NCBI GenBank assembly: GCA_963736695.1
Contig: CAVTPU010000004.1
Span: forward strand, 1,240,001-1,304,000
Origin: CAVTPU01 sp963736695
Lineage (GTDB): Bacteria; Actinomycetota; Actinomycetes; Mycobacteriales; Micromonosporaceae
Direction of reading: 5' to 3'
Length of the DNA: 64,000 nucleotides
The notes under the pieces were generated by a model. The model made no database searches. It was not told where the DNA came from and saw only the letters and a program-made list of their open reading frames with translations. Numbering within the stretch: position 1 is the stretch's first letter; every line of letters starts with the position of its first letter. The position numbers and the translations under genes are program-made. Positions 9,213-17,085 of this stretch are shown one piece after another.

Positions 9213-10214
9213 TCAGCCGTGGGCGACCACGGCATAGGCCCGCACCGGGAACGTGCCGAATTCGCGCACCCGGGGCGGGACCGCGTGCAACCGGGCTCCG
9301 GCGATGGGCAGCTGGTCCAGGCCGGTGAGGTGTTCCAACACAGGCACACCGGCGGCGAGCAGGATCGAGTGAGCGGGACGCTCGTCGCCGTCGGTGCAGT
9401 CGATGTTGACGCTGTCGATGCCGACCAGTCGGGCGCCGGCACGCACTAGGGCTTCGGCCGCTTCCGCGGTCAGATAGGGTGCCTCAGTTCCATAGCGGTC
9501 GGTCCGCCAGTGGCGGTCCCAACCGGTGTGGAATAGCACGGCGGCGCCGGCCACGGACTGTGCCGCGACCGCGGTCGCGGGGATGGCTCGTGATTGAGAT
9601 CCCGTGACTCGAACCACGACGATGGGCACGTCCGCCACCGATTCCAGGGGCAGGCCAGCGAGGTCGACCCCGTCGACATAGCGGTGATAGGGACTGTCCA
9701 CATAGGTTCCCGTGTTGCCGACCATGCTGATCCGGTCGATGGCGAACTCCGTGCCCTCGGCATATGTCCGCCGGGAGTCTTCGCGAGACAGGTGTGGGGA
9801 GATCTCCGGGCCGGGCAGGCCCGGATAGGTCGTCATCCCTCTTTCGATGACATGACTAAGGTCGATCAGTCGACCGTTGCTCGCCGGGACCCCCTCAGGA
9901 ACTCCACGCGAGCCCTTGTGCGCTTCCGGGAAGACGCGCACGCCGCTGAGCGTGACCTGGTCGACCATCAACAGGCCGAGGTGCCGGACGAAGAGTTGGG
10001 CCAGGTCGGGCTCGGTGATCTCCTTGTCGGGCACGTCGATTCGGAAGTCGCGGGCCTGAAGTCCTCCGCCGTTGAGAAACGTCACCTCGGCATCGAAGCA
10101 GGCTCGGTGCTGTGTGCTGGTGGAATTCGTCACGACAGTCATCTTCACCCAGGCGAGGCTCGAACGCGAGCGACTGTCGTTTTGTGTCGGCCCCGGGTGG
10201 GCCGCGCTTGACAC
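9213..10214 (-). CDS. cyclase-family (KynB-like) metal-dependent hydrolase
   Basis: About 333 residues. From residue ~115 the protein follows the cyclase/arylformamidase family: IDLSHVIERGMTTYPG, then GNTGTYVDSPYHRY in place of the usual HxGTHxDxPxH metal motif, VLFHTGWDRHW and LVGIDSVNID. The first metal His is Asn here, so metal binding may be altered. The N-terminal ~110 residues are an extra, unrecognised part. GTG 10214 is favoured because AAGGAG lies eight bases upstream, inside the arm of the 44-bp palindrome; ATG 10142 is the alternative. It is divergent from the DUF2975 gene and probably shares the control site. Substrate unknown. Confidence 0.75.
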   Translation of the reverse strand: MSSAAHPGPTQNDSRSRSSLAWVKMTVVTNSTSTQHRACFDAEVTFLNGGGLQARDFRIDVPDKEITEPDLAQLFVRHLGLLMVDQVTLSGVRVFPEAHKGSRGVPEGVPASNGRLIDLSHVIERGMTTYPGLPGPEISPHLSREDSRRTYAEGTEFAIDRISMVGNTGTYVDSPYHRYVDGVDLAGLPLESVADVPIVVVRVTGSQSRAIPATAVAAQSVAGAAVLFHTGWDRHWRTDRYGTEAPYLTAEAAEALVRAGARLVGIDSVNIDCTDGDERPAHSILLAAGVPVLEHLTGLDQLPIAGARLHAVPPRVREFGTFPVRAYAVVAHG

Positions 10215-10220
10215 AACGGG

Positions 10221-10264
10221 AGCTCCTTATCGATAATCGATGCATCGATTATCGATAAGGAGCT
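10221..10264. promoter_or_regulatory. 44-bp perfect palindrome between divergent genes
   Basis: Every base from 10221 to 10264 pairs with its mirror position. The palindrome is built of two copies of TTATCGATAA, itself palindromic, flanking TCGATGCATCGA. Each outer arm carries AAGGAG, which serves as ribosome-binding site for the GTG at 10214 on the minus strand and the ATG at 10272 on the plus strand. It is most simply an operator for both divergent genes, perhaps bound by the HTH protein encoded at 10874-11119. It could also fold in RNA and hide the ribosome sites. Confidence 0.85.
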
Positions 10265-10271
10265 GCGACCC

Positions 10272-10874
10272 ATGGTCCGGATGCACGCGCCACTGTTCTG
10301 GCTGCGCACGACGCGAAACCTCACCGCAATGATGCTCGGCCTGAACGTGCTCGGGCTGCCTGTTTTCCTCTTTGGATATGGAGGATTCACTCAGATCGGC
10401 AGCGTCCTTGTTGGCGAGGACCCGTTCGCCACTCAACGAGGACCTCAAGGTCTCAACCCACACACCGTCACGTTCAGTGTGGACGGGCTTCACCATCCAG
10501 GTCTTCGCGACCAATTCCTTTATCTGATGTCGCACAATCTCGCGATGACGCTCGCGACGATTCCTATGCTCTTCCTCGCCTATCGCCTGGTTGACGCCGC
10601 GATCAGAAACGACCCCTTCACGTCTCTCATGGCGCGACGCATCCGGAGGCTCGGGCTGGTCGTGCTCATCGGCGGCGCCTCGGCCGAGGTGGTGGAGTAT
10701 GCGTGCGGACGAATTCTGATTGAGATCTATGTTCCCCAGAACTTGATCGGCGCCGTCGAAACGGACACAAGCGTCACGTTGTGGTGGGCCATTCTCGGCC
10801 CCACCCTGCTGGCGATATCCGAAGTGGTCAGGCGAGGCGTGTCGATGCGCGACGAACTGGACGGGGTGATCTGA
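10272..10874 (+). CDS. DUF2975-like membrane protein
   Basis: About 200 residues with four hydrophobic segments (near residues 20-38, 85-105, 128-145, 160-180) and short loops. This matches the DUF2975 family, usually found as a four-helix membrane protein encoded just before a small Cro-type HTH protein, as here. The loop PFTSLMARRIRRLG between helices two and three is typical. The role of the family is unknown. The ATG is nine bases from AAGGAG in the palindrome. The TGA overlaps the next ATG (TGATG), so the two are co-translated. Confidence 0.75.
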   Translation: MVRMHAPLFWLRTTRNLTAMMLGLNVLGLPVFLFGYGGFTQIGSVLVGEDPFATQRGPQGLNPHTVTFSVDGLHHPGLRDQFLYLMSHNLAMTLATIPMLFLAYRLVDAAIRNDPFTSLMARRIRRLGLVVLIGGASAEVVEYACGRILIEIYVPQNLIGAVETDTSVTLWWAILGPTLLAISEVVRRGVSMRDELDGVI

Positions 10875-11119
10875 TGCCTCCAGAGGAGGACCACCGCGTC
10901 GAGCTGCACATCGATCGGATATTGGTTGAGCGCGGTTTGACACTGACCGAACTCGCCCTGCGGGTCGGCATCACACTGGCGAACCTGTCCGTGCTCAAGA
11001 ACGGTCGGGCCCGGGCGATCAGGTTCAGCACCCTGACCGCGCTGTGTGACGTGCTGGAGTGCGACCCTGGCGACATCCTGACGGTGCGTCCAATGCCAGG
11101 CGCGACGCCCGACAGGTGA
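10874..11119 (+). CDS. small Cro/XRE-type HTH regulator
   Basis: 81 residues that are almost entirely a helix-turn-helix: VERGLTLTELALRVGITLANLS, then VLKNGRARAIRFSTL and LCDVLECDPGDIL. This is the YozG-like family that commonly follows DUF2975 membrane genes. It overlaps the upstream stop by one base. It probably binds the 44-bp palindrome upstream of its own operon, but that is inference from position. It is convergent with the amidohydrolase gene, 15 bases apart. Confidence 0.85.
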   Translation: MPPEEDHRVELHIDRILVERGLTLTELALRVGITLANLSVLKNGRARAIRFSTLTALCDVLECDPGDILTVRPMPGATPDR

Positions 11120-11134
11120 TCGAACAGTGCGCGA

Positions 11135-12778
11135 TCAGTCTTGTCCAGTGTGGACCAGTTCGCCCTGCACATAGGTGTGCACGACGCGCGCCTCGGCGAT
11201 CTCGGCGGCCGGACGGTCGAACGGATCCCGGTCGAGCACCACGAGATCGGCGTATTTTCCCACGTCGATCGTACCGGTCATCTCGTCGAAATGGTTGACA
11301 TACGCGCTGCCGGCCGTATATGCCGTGAGCACGGTGGCGAGGTCGAGGGCCTGTTCCGGCAGGAACGGCGGCCCGTCGGTGCCGGGTTCGACGCGGTTGA
11401 CCGCGACGTGTGCCGCCCACAGTGGATTCGGGCTGCTCACCGACCAGTCGCTGCCGACAGCGAGGCGTGCGCCAGCGCGGTGCAGGTCGCCGAACGGATA
11501 TTGCCAGGCACCCCGGCGTTCACCGAGGAACGGCAGGGTCAGCTTGTCCATCTCCTGGTCATGGCAGGCCCACAGCGGTTGCAGGTTGGCCACCGCCCCG
11601 AGCTCGGCGAAGCGGGCGACGTCGTCGGGGTGCACGACCTGCAGATGCGCCAGGTGGTGCCGATTGTCGTTGACACCATTGACCGTACGCGCGGCGGCGA
11701 GCGCGTCGAGGCATTCGCGCACCGATCGGTCGCCGAGGGCGTGGAAGTGCACCTGGAATCCTTCGGCGTCGAGCCTCGTCACGTGCGCTGACAGCTCGGC
11801 TGGGTCGACGAAGCTCAGGCCGGTGTTGGCCGTGGCGCAGCCGCAGGAGTCCAGGTATGGCTCGAGCATGCCGGCCGTGAAGTTCTCCGCCACTCCGTCT
11901 TGCATGATCTTCACGCTGGTCGCCGAGAATCGGCCGACCCGTCCCGCATCACGTCGTGCCAGCAGGTCGGGAATCTGTTCGGCGCCTCGGGTCCGGTCCC
12001 ACCAGAGGGCTCCGACGACCCGGCCCGTCAGCGCACCGGACGCGGCGGCTCGCAGATAGGTGCCGAGTGTGTCGGGGAATCCGCCGGTGCCGCCGACGAT
12101 GGCGTCCTGCCATCCGGTGATCCCAAGGGCCATGAGATAGCTCTGGCCCGCCAGGAGTGCCGCGTCGAGTTCGGCGGCGGTCGGGGCGGGCAGCAGTCGG
12201 GTGACGGCCGCGATGGCTCCTTCGTGAAGCGTGCCGGTCGGTTCGCCGTGTTCGTCCCGTTCGATGCGGCCGTCGGGTGGGTCCGGCGTGTTGCGGTCGA
12301 TGCCGGCCATCGCCAGCGCCAGCGAGTTGACCCAGGCGCCGTGGGCGTCCCGGTTGGGCAGATAGACCGGCCGGTCCGGCACCACCTCATCGAGCAGCCG
12401 CTTGTCTGGCGTGCCGTTGGGGAAGGCCCCCATCGCCCAGCCCCCGCCGAGGATCCACTCCGCTGCGGGGTGGTCGTGCGCGTATTGCCGGATCCGGGCC
12501 AGGTATTCGTCGGCCGTCTCCAGATCGTGCAGGTCGCAGCGCACGAGGTCGAGCCCGGCGAGCACCGGGTGCACGTGGGCGTCCTGAAAACCCGGTGTGA
12601 TGAGCCGGCCGGAGACGTCCACGACGCGGGCTCCGGGGCCGGCTGCGGCGATGACCTCGTCGCGGTGACCCACCGCCGCTATCCGGCCGTCGCGTACGGC
12701 GACGGAGGCGGCGCGGGAGCGTCGTCCGTGTCCGGTGAAGACGTTTCCGCCGGTGAAGACGGTGGGTTGTTCGGTCAT
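11135..12778 (-). CDS. YtcJ-like metal-dependent amidohydrolase
   Basis: 547 residues of the amidohydrolase-3 family. The N-terminal composite beta domain leads to PGFQDAHVHP (metal HxH), VHFHALGDR with the next His residues, HHLAHLQ, and AVGSDWSVSSPNPL with the final Asp. The C-terminal strand segment is GKYADLVVLDRDPF. Such enzymes hydrolyse amides or ureas; the substrate is not predictable. The start is supported by GAGGAG five bases upstream. A long open frame continues to 13705 on this strand but lies antisense to the NrtR gene and is not coding. It is divergent from the NrtR operon and faces the operator at 12898-12946, so it could be co-regulated. Confidence 0.88.
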   Translation of the reverse strand: MTEQPTVFTGGNVFTGHGRRSRAASVAVRDGRIAAVGHRDEVIAAAGPGARVVDVSGRLITPGFQDAHVHPVLAGLDLVRCDLHDLETADEYLARIRQYAHDHPAAEWILGGGWAMGAFPNGTPDKRLLDEVVPDRPVYLPNRDAHGAWVNSLALAMAGIDRNTPDPPDGRIERDEHGEPTGTLHEGAIAAVTRLLPAPTAAELDAALLAGQSYLMALGITGWQDAIVGGTGGFPDTLGTYLRAAASGALTGRVVGALWWDRTRGAEQIPDLLARRDAGRVGRFSATSVKIMQDGVAENFTAGMLEPYLDSCGCATANTGLSFVDPAELSAHVTRLDAEGFQVHFHALGDRSVRECLDALAAARTVNGVNDNRHHLAHLQVVHPDDVARFAELGAVANLQPLWACHDQEMDKLTLPFLGERRGAWQYPFGDLHRAGARLAVGSDWSVSSPNPLWAAHVAVNRVEPGTDGPPFLPEQALDLATVLTAYTAGSAYVNHFDEMTGTIDVGKYADLVVLDRDPFDRPAAEIAEARVVHTYVQGELVHTGQD

Positions 12779-12897
12779 TGCCGCTCCTCGTGCCGGGTGC
12801 AGACAAGGTGAGCCACCACGGACACCATTGTCAACCAACCTCGCGGCCGAGGCCGTCGGATGCGGTTCTCCCGTGGTTGCGGAGAGCCGACACCCCT

Positions 12898-12946
12898 GGT
12901 AGGTTGTTCTCAGCCTGAGATGTTCTCGGACTGAGAACAACCTACC
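12898..12946. promoter_or_regulatory. inverted-repeat operator, probable NrtR binding site
   Basis: Sixteen-base perfect arms (12898-12913 and 12931-12946, starting GGTAGGTTGTTCTCAG) flank a 17-base centre. Inside are two smaller inverted repeats, TCTCA-GCC-TGAGA (12908-12920) and GTTCTC-GGACT-GAGAAC. Nested, overlapping sites suggest more than one regulator dimer. The site ends 15 bases before the NrtR start and lies in the shared region with the divergent amidohydrolase. Autoregulation by the adjacent NrtR-type protein is the simplest reading. Confidence 0.8.
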
Positions 12947-12961
12947 GCAGTTGGAGTCACC

Positions 12962-13747
12962 GTGACCGACCACGACTTCCTCGCCGCCTACGACCCGCGC
13001 GCCTATCCGGCGGTGGCCGTGACGGTTGACGTGGTCGCGTTCACCATTCGCGCCGGCGACCTGCACGTGCTGCTCGTGCGTCGAGGCGGTCCGCCGTTCG
13101 CCGACGACTGGGCCCTGCCCGGCGGGTTCGTGCGCCCTGACGAGGACCTGCCCGTCGCCGCTGCCCGCGAACTCGCCGAGGAGACCGGCCTGACCGACCT
13201 CCCCCGAGTGCACCTGGAACAGCTCGCCACCTATGGCGCTCCCGCCCGCGATCCCCGCATGCGTGTGATCTCGGTGGCCTATGTGGCGCTCGCCCCCGAT
13301 CTGCCCGAGCCCGTCGGCGGCTCCGACGCCCGCGAGGCCGCCTGGGTTCCGGTCGGGCACGTGCCACCGCCGCGGGGCGCTCAGGCCCGTGGGCGTACGG
13401 ACAAGGGTTTGGGGTTGGCCTTCGACCACGGCCACATCGTCGCCGACGGCCTCGAACGGGCACGGTCCAAATTGGAATATTCGCCGCTCGCGACGAGTTT
13501 CGTCGCCGACGAGTTCACCATCGCCGACCTGCGCCGCGTCTACGAGACGGTGTGGGGCGCCACGCTGCACGCCGGCAACTTCCACCGAAAAGTGCTCTCC
13601 GTGCCCGGTTTCGTGACACCCACCGGAGAGACCACCGTGCAGGGCGGCTCGCGCGGCGGACCACGGTCCCGCTTCTATCGCGCCGGCCCCGCACGGCTGC
13701 TGCACCCGCCGCTGCTGCGCCCCGAACCCGAAGGGGCGACGTCGTGA
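12962..13747 (+). CDS. nrtR: NrtR-type Nudix transcriptional regulator
   Basis: 261 residues. An N-terminal Nudix domain is followed by the winged-helix domain typical of NrtR (LATSFVADEFTIADLRRVYE; then NFHRKVLSVPGF). The Nudix box is complete from GGFVRPDED through RELAEETGL, so hydrolysis of ADP-ribose or a relative remains possible; many NrtR proteins have lost it. NrtR proteins bind operators as dimers and release them on binding ADP-ribose-type ligands, linking transcription to NAD turnover. It is the first gene of a four-gene operon; its stop overlaps the next start (GTGA). The operator at 12898-12946 sits directly upstream. Confidence 0.92.
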   Translation: MTDHDFLAAYDPRAYPAVAVTVDVVAFTIRAGDLHVLLVRRGGPPFADDWALPGGFVRPDEDLPVAAARELAEETGLTDLPRVHLEQLATYGAPARDPRMRVISVAYVALAPDLPEPVGGSDAREAAWVPVGHVPPPRGAQARGRTDKGLGLAFDHGHIVADGLERARSKLEYSPLATSFVADEFTIADLRRVYETVWGATLHAGNFHRKVLSVPGFVTPTGETTVQGGSRGGPRSRFYRAGPARLLHPPLLRPEPEGATS

Positions 13748-14749
13748 ACAACACCGCCGACCCGTCCGTCTCCGACCCGACGCTCGCCGACCTGACGCTT
13801 GCAGACGCGATCCGTCTGGTGACCTCCGCGACCAATCGAACGGACCTGCTTGGTACGACCGACGCGGCGCACCGCTATCGCCAACTCATCCGGGTGTTGC
13901 ACCCCGACCGGGTGACGACGAGCGACCCGACACGACGCGACGCCGCCGCCGAGGCGTTTCATCGCCTCCAGCTGCTGTGGCGAAACCGTGACGGCGACTA
14001 TCGGTTCGGGGAGCGGCTCTACACCGGCGACCTCACCGACCTCTACGACGTCGGCGACGGCCGGATCCTCAAACTCCCCCGCAACCCGGCCAACAACGAC
14101 CTCATGGATCGCGAGGCGCGAGCGTTGCGACGGCTCGCCGCAGGCGACGCCGCGTTATCTGCCCTACGCGCCACGTCTCATCGAGTCGCTGCGGCACCGC
14201 GACCCGGACAGCGGGAAGGAACGGCAGGCCACCGTCACCTCGACGGTCACGGGGCTGCGCAGCCTGTCGGAGGTGCGGGCGGCGTTCCCGGACGGGGTCG
14301 ACCCGCGCGACGTGGCGTGGATGTGGCGGCGACTGCTGGTGGCGTTGGGATTCGCCCACCGGGCCGGAGTCGTGCACGGGGCGGTGCTGCCGCCGCATGT
14401 GCTCATCCACCCCGCCGAGCATGGCCTGGTGCTGATCGACTGGTGCTATTCGACCGTGGGGCCCGACGAACGGGTGCCGGCGCTCGTGCCCGAGTTCGCG
14501 TCGTGGTATCCGGTGGAGGTCACCGGTCGCCAATCACCCGGCCCGGGCACCGACATCGCGATGGCGACCCGATGCATGACCTATCTCATGGGCGAGCGGG
14601 CACCCGACCGGTTGCGAAACTTCGCCGCTGGCTGCGCGTTGCCCGCGTTGCGGCAACGCCCCGACGACGCGTGGCGCCTGCTCGCCGAGCTCGATGACCT
14701 GCTGGAGCGGCTCTACGGACCACGCCGGTTCCGACCGTTTCGGCTCTGA
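13744..14749 (+). pseudogene. J-domain / kinase-like protein, one frameshift
   Basis: The first ~75 residues look like a J domain (YRQLIRVLHPDR, the HPD signature). A protein-kinase-like region follows: RILKLPR for the ATP-binding Lys, LMDREARALRRL for helix C, VVHGAVLPPHVLIHP where the catalytic loop would be, and LVLIDWCYS for the DFG position. The catalytic-loop Asp is missing (HGAVLPP), so it is probably a pseudokinase. The reading frame changes near 14150: the first part ends ..AAGDA and the rest (YLPYAPRLIES onwards) is one frame over, as if one base were inserted in GCCGCGTT. With that base removed a normal ~335-residue protein results. GTG 13744 overlaps the NrtR stop. As third-party evidence of function is lacking, the role in the operon is unknown. 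Confidence 0.7.
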
Positions 14750-14776
14750 CCACCCACATCCCTCAAGGAGAAGACA

Positions 14777-15742
14777 ATGGGAAGCGGAATCTGGTCGACT
14801 GACGTCTATGACGCGGCCGACCGCTATCGCCGGGCAACCGGCACGAGTGCCTTCGCCTACAGCGACAGCGGGGCGCGCACCGTCCACGCCAGCCTCGACC
14901 CGCGGGGCGTGACCGCCAGGGAGAGCCGCGACACCGACGAACACCCGCAGTCGCTGGCGATCGCGGTGCTCTTCGACGTGACCGGCTCGATGCGTTCGGT
15001 CCCCCGGACCCTGCAGACGAAACTGCCGCAGCTGCTCGGCCTGTTGCTGCGCAAGGGTTACGTCACCGATCCGCAGATCCTGTTCGGCGCGATCGGCGAC
15101 GCCACCTGCGACCGGGTCCCCCTGCAGGTCGGCCAGTTCGAGTCCGACAACCGGATGGACGAAGACCTCGGCAAGATCGTGCTCGAAGGCGGCGGCGGCG
15201 GTCAGATGACCGAGTCCTATGAGCTCGCGATGTATTTCCTGGCCCGGCACGCGGCGATCGACTGCTATGACACGCGCGGCCGCAAAGGCTATCTGTTCAT
15301 CATCGGCGACGAGATGGCCTATCCGGCGGTGAAGGCGAGGGAGGTTCGCACCGTCATCGGCGACGAACTGGCCGAGGACATTCCCCTGCGGCAGATCGTC
15401 GCCGAGGTGAGTCGGCGATTCCACACCTATTATGTTCTGCCGACGGGCAGCTCATATGCGGGCAACTCGCAGGTGCTCGACTTCTGGCGTGATCTGCTCG
15501 GGCAGAACATCATCGAGCTCGACGACCTCGACGCAGTCTGCGAGACGATCGGACTCACGATCGGGCTCAACGAGGACGCGATCGACCTCGCCACCGGGCT
15601 CAGTGACCTCACGGAAGCCGGACCGGCGACCGTCGGAGCCGTTTCGCGGGCGTTGGCACGCATGGACTCCCGACGCGGGACGGTCGCGGTCGCCACCCTG
15701 CCGGAGCCATCCGACACCGCTGACAACGTGACCCGGCTGTGA
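14777..15742 (+). CDS. vWA-domain protein of the NrtR operon
   Basis: 321 residues with AAGGAG eight bases before the ATG. From residue ~60 a von Willebrand A domain is visible: VLFDVTGSM gives the DxTGS metal site (MIDAS), with the conserved Thr in GQMTESYE and the later GDE in FIIGDEMAY. The N-terminal segment (~1-55) is a poorly conserved leader without signal peptide, so the protein is cytoplasmic. vWA domains bind protein partners through the metal. Its neighbours suggest it works with the J-domain/kinase-like protein and the PurA homologue, but no function is established. Confidence 0.8.
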   Translation: MGSGIWSTDVYDAADRYRRATGTSAFAYSDSGARTVHASLDPRGVTARESRDTDEHPQSLAIAVLFDVTGSMRSVPRTLQTKLPQLLGLLLRKGYVTDPQILFGAIGDATCDRVPLQVGQFESDNRMDEDLGKIVLEGGGGGQMTESYELAMYFLARHAAIDCYDTRGRKGYLFIIGDEMAYPAVKAREVRTVIGDELAEDIPLRQIVAEVSRRFHTYYVLPTGSSYAGNSQVLDFWRDLLGQNIIELDDLDAVCETIGLTIGLNEDAIDLATGLSDLTEAGPATVGAVSRALARMDSRRGTVAVATLPEPSDTADNVTRL

Positions 15743-15776
15743 CCCTCGGCGCCTAACGCGGACGAACGGACTAACG

Positions 15777-17021
15777 ATGCGTCACATCATCGTCGTCGAC
15801 CTCGGATTCGGCGACGCGGGCAAGGGCACCATTGTGGACTGGCTGTGCTCCCGGCAGCCGGTCCACACGGTGGTCCGCTTCAACGGGGGCGCCCAGGCCG
15901 GACACAACGTCGTGCTCTCCGATGGGCGCAGCCACACGTTCGCACAGTTCGGTTCGGGAACGCTGCGTCCGGGCGTGCGCACCCACCTGTCTCGGTTCAT
16001 GGTCGTCGACCCGCTCGCGTTGGCGGCCGAAGCGGGGCACCTCGCCGCGATCGGGGTGCCCGATCCCTTGAGTCTCATCACCGTGGACGAGTCGGCGCTG
16101 CTGGCCACCCCCTTTCACCGGGCCGCCAATCGCGCCCGGGAACTGGCCCGGGGCGAGCACCGCCACGGGTCGTGCGGCATGGGCGTCGGCGAGGTGATGG
16201 CCTATCAACTGGCCCGACCCGGCGCCGAGCCCCTGGTCGCCGACTGTCGCGACCCCCGCGTGCTGCGGGCCAAACTGGTGGAGCTGCGCGGGCATCTGAC
16301 CGACACGGTCGGCCCGCTCGACGCTCCACCGGTGGATGACTGCGTGGCGGCGTTTCGCGCCTTCGCCGAACGAGTCTCCATCGTGGACGAAGCCTTCACC
16401 CGTCACCTGCTGCGCACCGAGCTTGTCGTCTTCGAAGGCGCCCAAGGGGTGTTGCTCGACGAGTGGCACGGCTTCCACCCCTACACGACATGGAGCACCA
16501 CGACATTCGCCAACGCCGAAGCGTTGGTGGCGCAGGCCGGCGTCAAGGCCACCAGGCTGGGCGTGCTGCGAACGTTCACCACCCGACACGGCCCGGGTCC
16601 GCTCGTCACCGAGGACCCGGGCCTGCGCATCACCGATCCCCGCAATCCCACCAATCCATGGCAGGGCGCGTTCCGGGTGGGCCACTTCGACGCGGTCGCG
16701 CACCGCTATGCCCTCGACGTGGCCGGCGGTGTCGACGCGCTCGCGCTCACCCACCTCGACCTGACCGATCGGGACCTGCGCGTGTGCCACTCCTACGACG
16801 CGACCGATAGGTTGCCGGTCGGGGCCGTCTGCGACCTCGACCGTCAGGCCGCGCTCACCCGTCGCCTGTTCGCCAGCACACCGGTCTATCGGCGCGCGCC
16901 GGTGACCGACTGGGTCGCGACGGTCGAAGACGAACTCGGCGTCCCGATCGCGATCGCCTCGGACGGACCCACGGCGGAGAAGAAGTCCGTGATCGCCGAC
17001 CTCAACACGACGCGCCGCTGA
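15777..17021 (+). CDS. divergent adenylosuccinate-synthetase (PurA) homologue
   Basis: 414 residues aligned along the length of PurA. The N-terminal nucleotide loop is GFGDAGKGT where PurA has GDEGKGK, keeping the catalytic Asp and the glycines. GGAQAGHNV keeps the AGH His. The IMP-binding segment TTGRGIGPAYEDK is replaced by GSCGMGVGEVMAY, and the aspartate loop region reads NPTNPWQGAFRVGHFD rather than the Arg-rich TGRRRRCGW form. So the GTP-dependent synthetase fold is kept but the nucleotide and amino-acid pockets differ. A ligase acting on another nucleotide or acceptor is likely, not housekeeping purine synthesis. It is the last gene of the NrtR operon, 34 bases after the vWA gene. Confidence 0.82.
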   Translation: MRHIIVVDLGFGDAGKGTIVDWLCSRQPVHTVVRFNGGAQAGHNVVLSDGRSHTFAQFGSGTLRPGVRTHLSRFMVVDPLALAAEAGHLAAIGVPDPLSLITVDESALLATPFHRAANRARELARGEHRHGSCGMGVGEVMAYQLARPGAEPLVADCRDPRVLRAKLVELRGHLTDTVGPLDAPPVDDCVAAFRAFAERVSIVDEAFTRHLLRTELVVFEGAQGVLLDEWHGFHPYTTWSTTTFANAEALVAQAGVKATRLGVLRTFTTRHGPGPLVTEDPGLRITDPRNPTNPWQGAFRVGHFDAVAHRYALDVAGGVDALALTHLDLTDRDLRVCHSYDATDRLPVGAVCDLDRQAALTRRLFASTPVYRRAPVTDWVATVEDELGVPIAIASDGPTAEKKSVIADLNTTRR

Positions 17022-17085
17022 CGAGACCGCCCGCCGACGGCGCGTCGGTCTTCCCAAGCCCCGACGGCGAGTCCACCATGGCCTC

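Noticed and set aside
9213..11119. Toxin-antitoxin reading of the cyclase/DUF2975/HTH locus
   Set aside because: The DUF2975 and HTH pair is a known small-regulator arrangement and no toxin fold is visible; the palindrome is better explained as an operator.
12779..13705. Minus-strand frame extending the amidohydrolase by ~300 residues
   Set aside because: It lies antisense to the NrtR gene, has no domain character, and the amidohydrolase start at 12778 has a good ribosome site.
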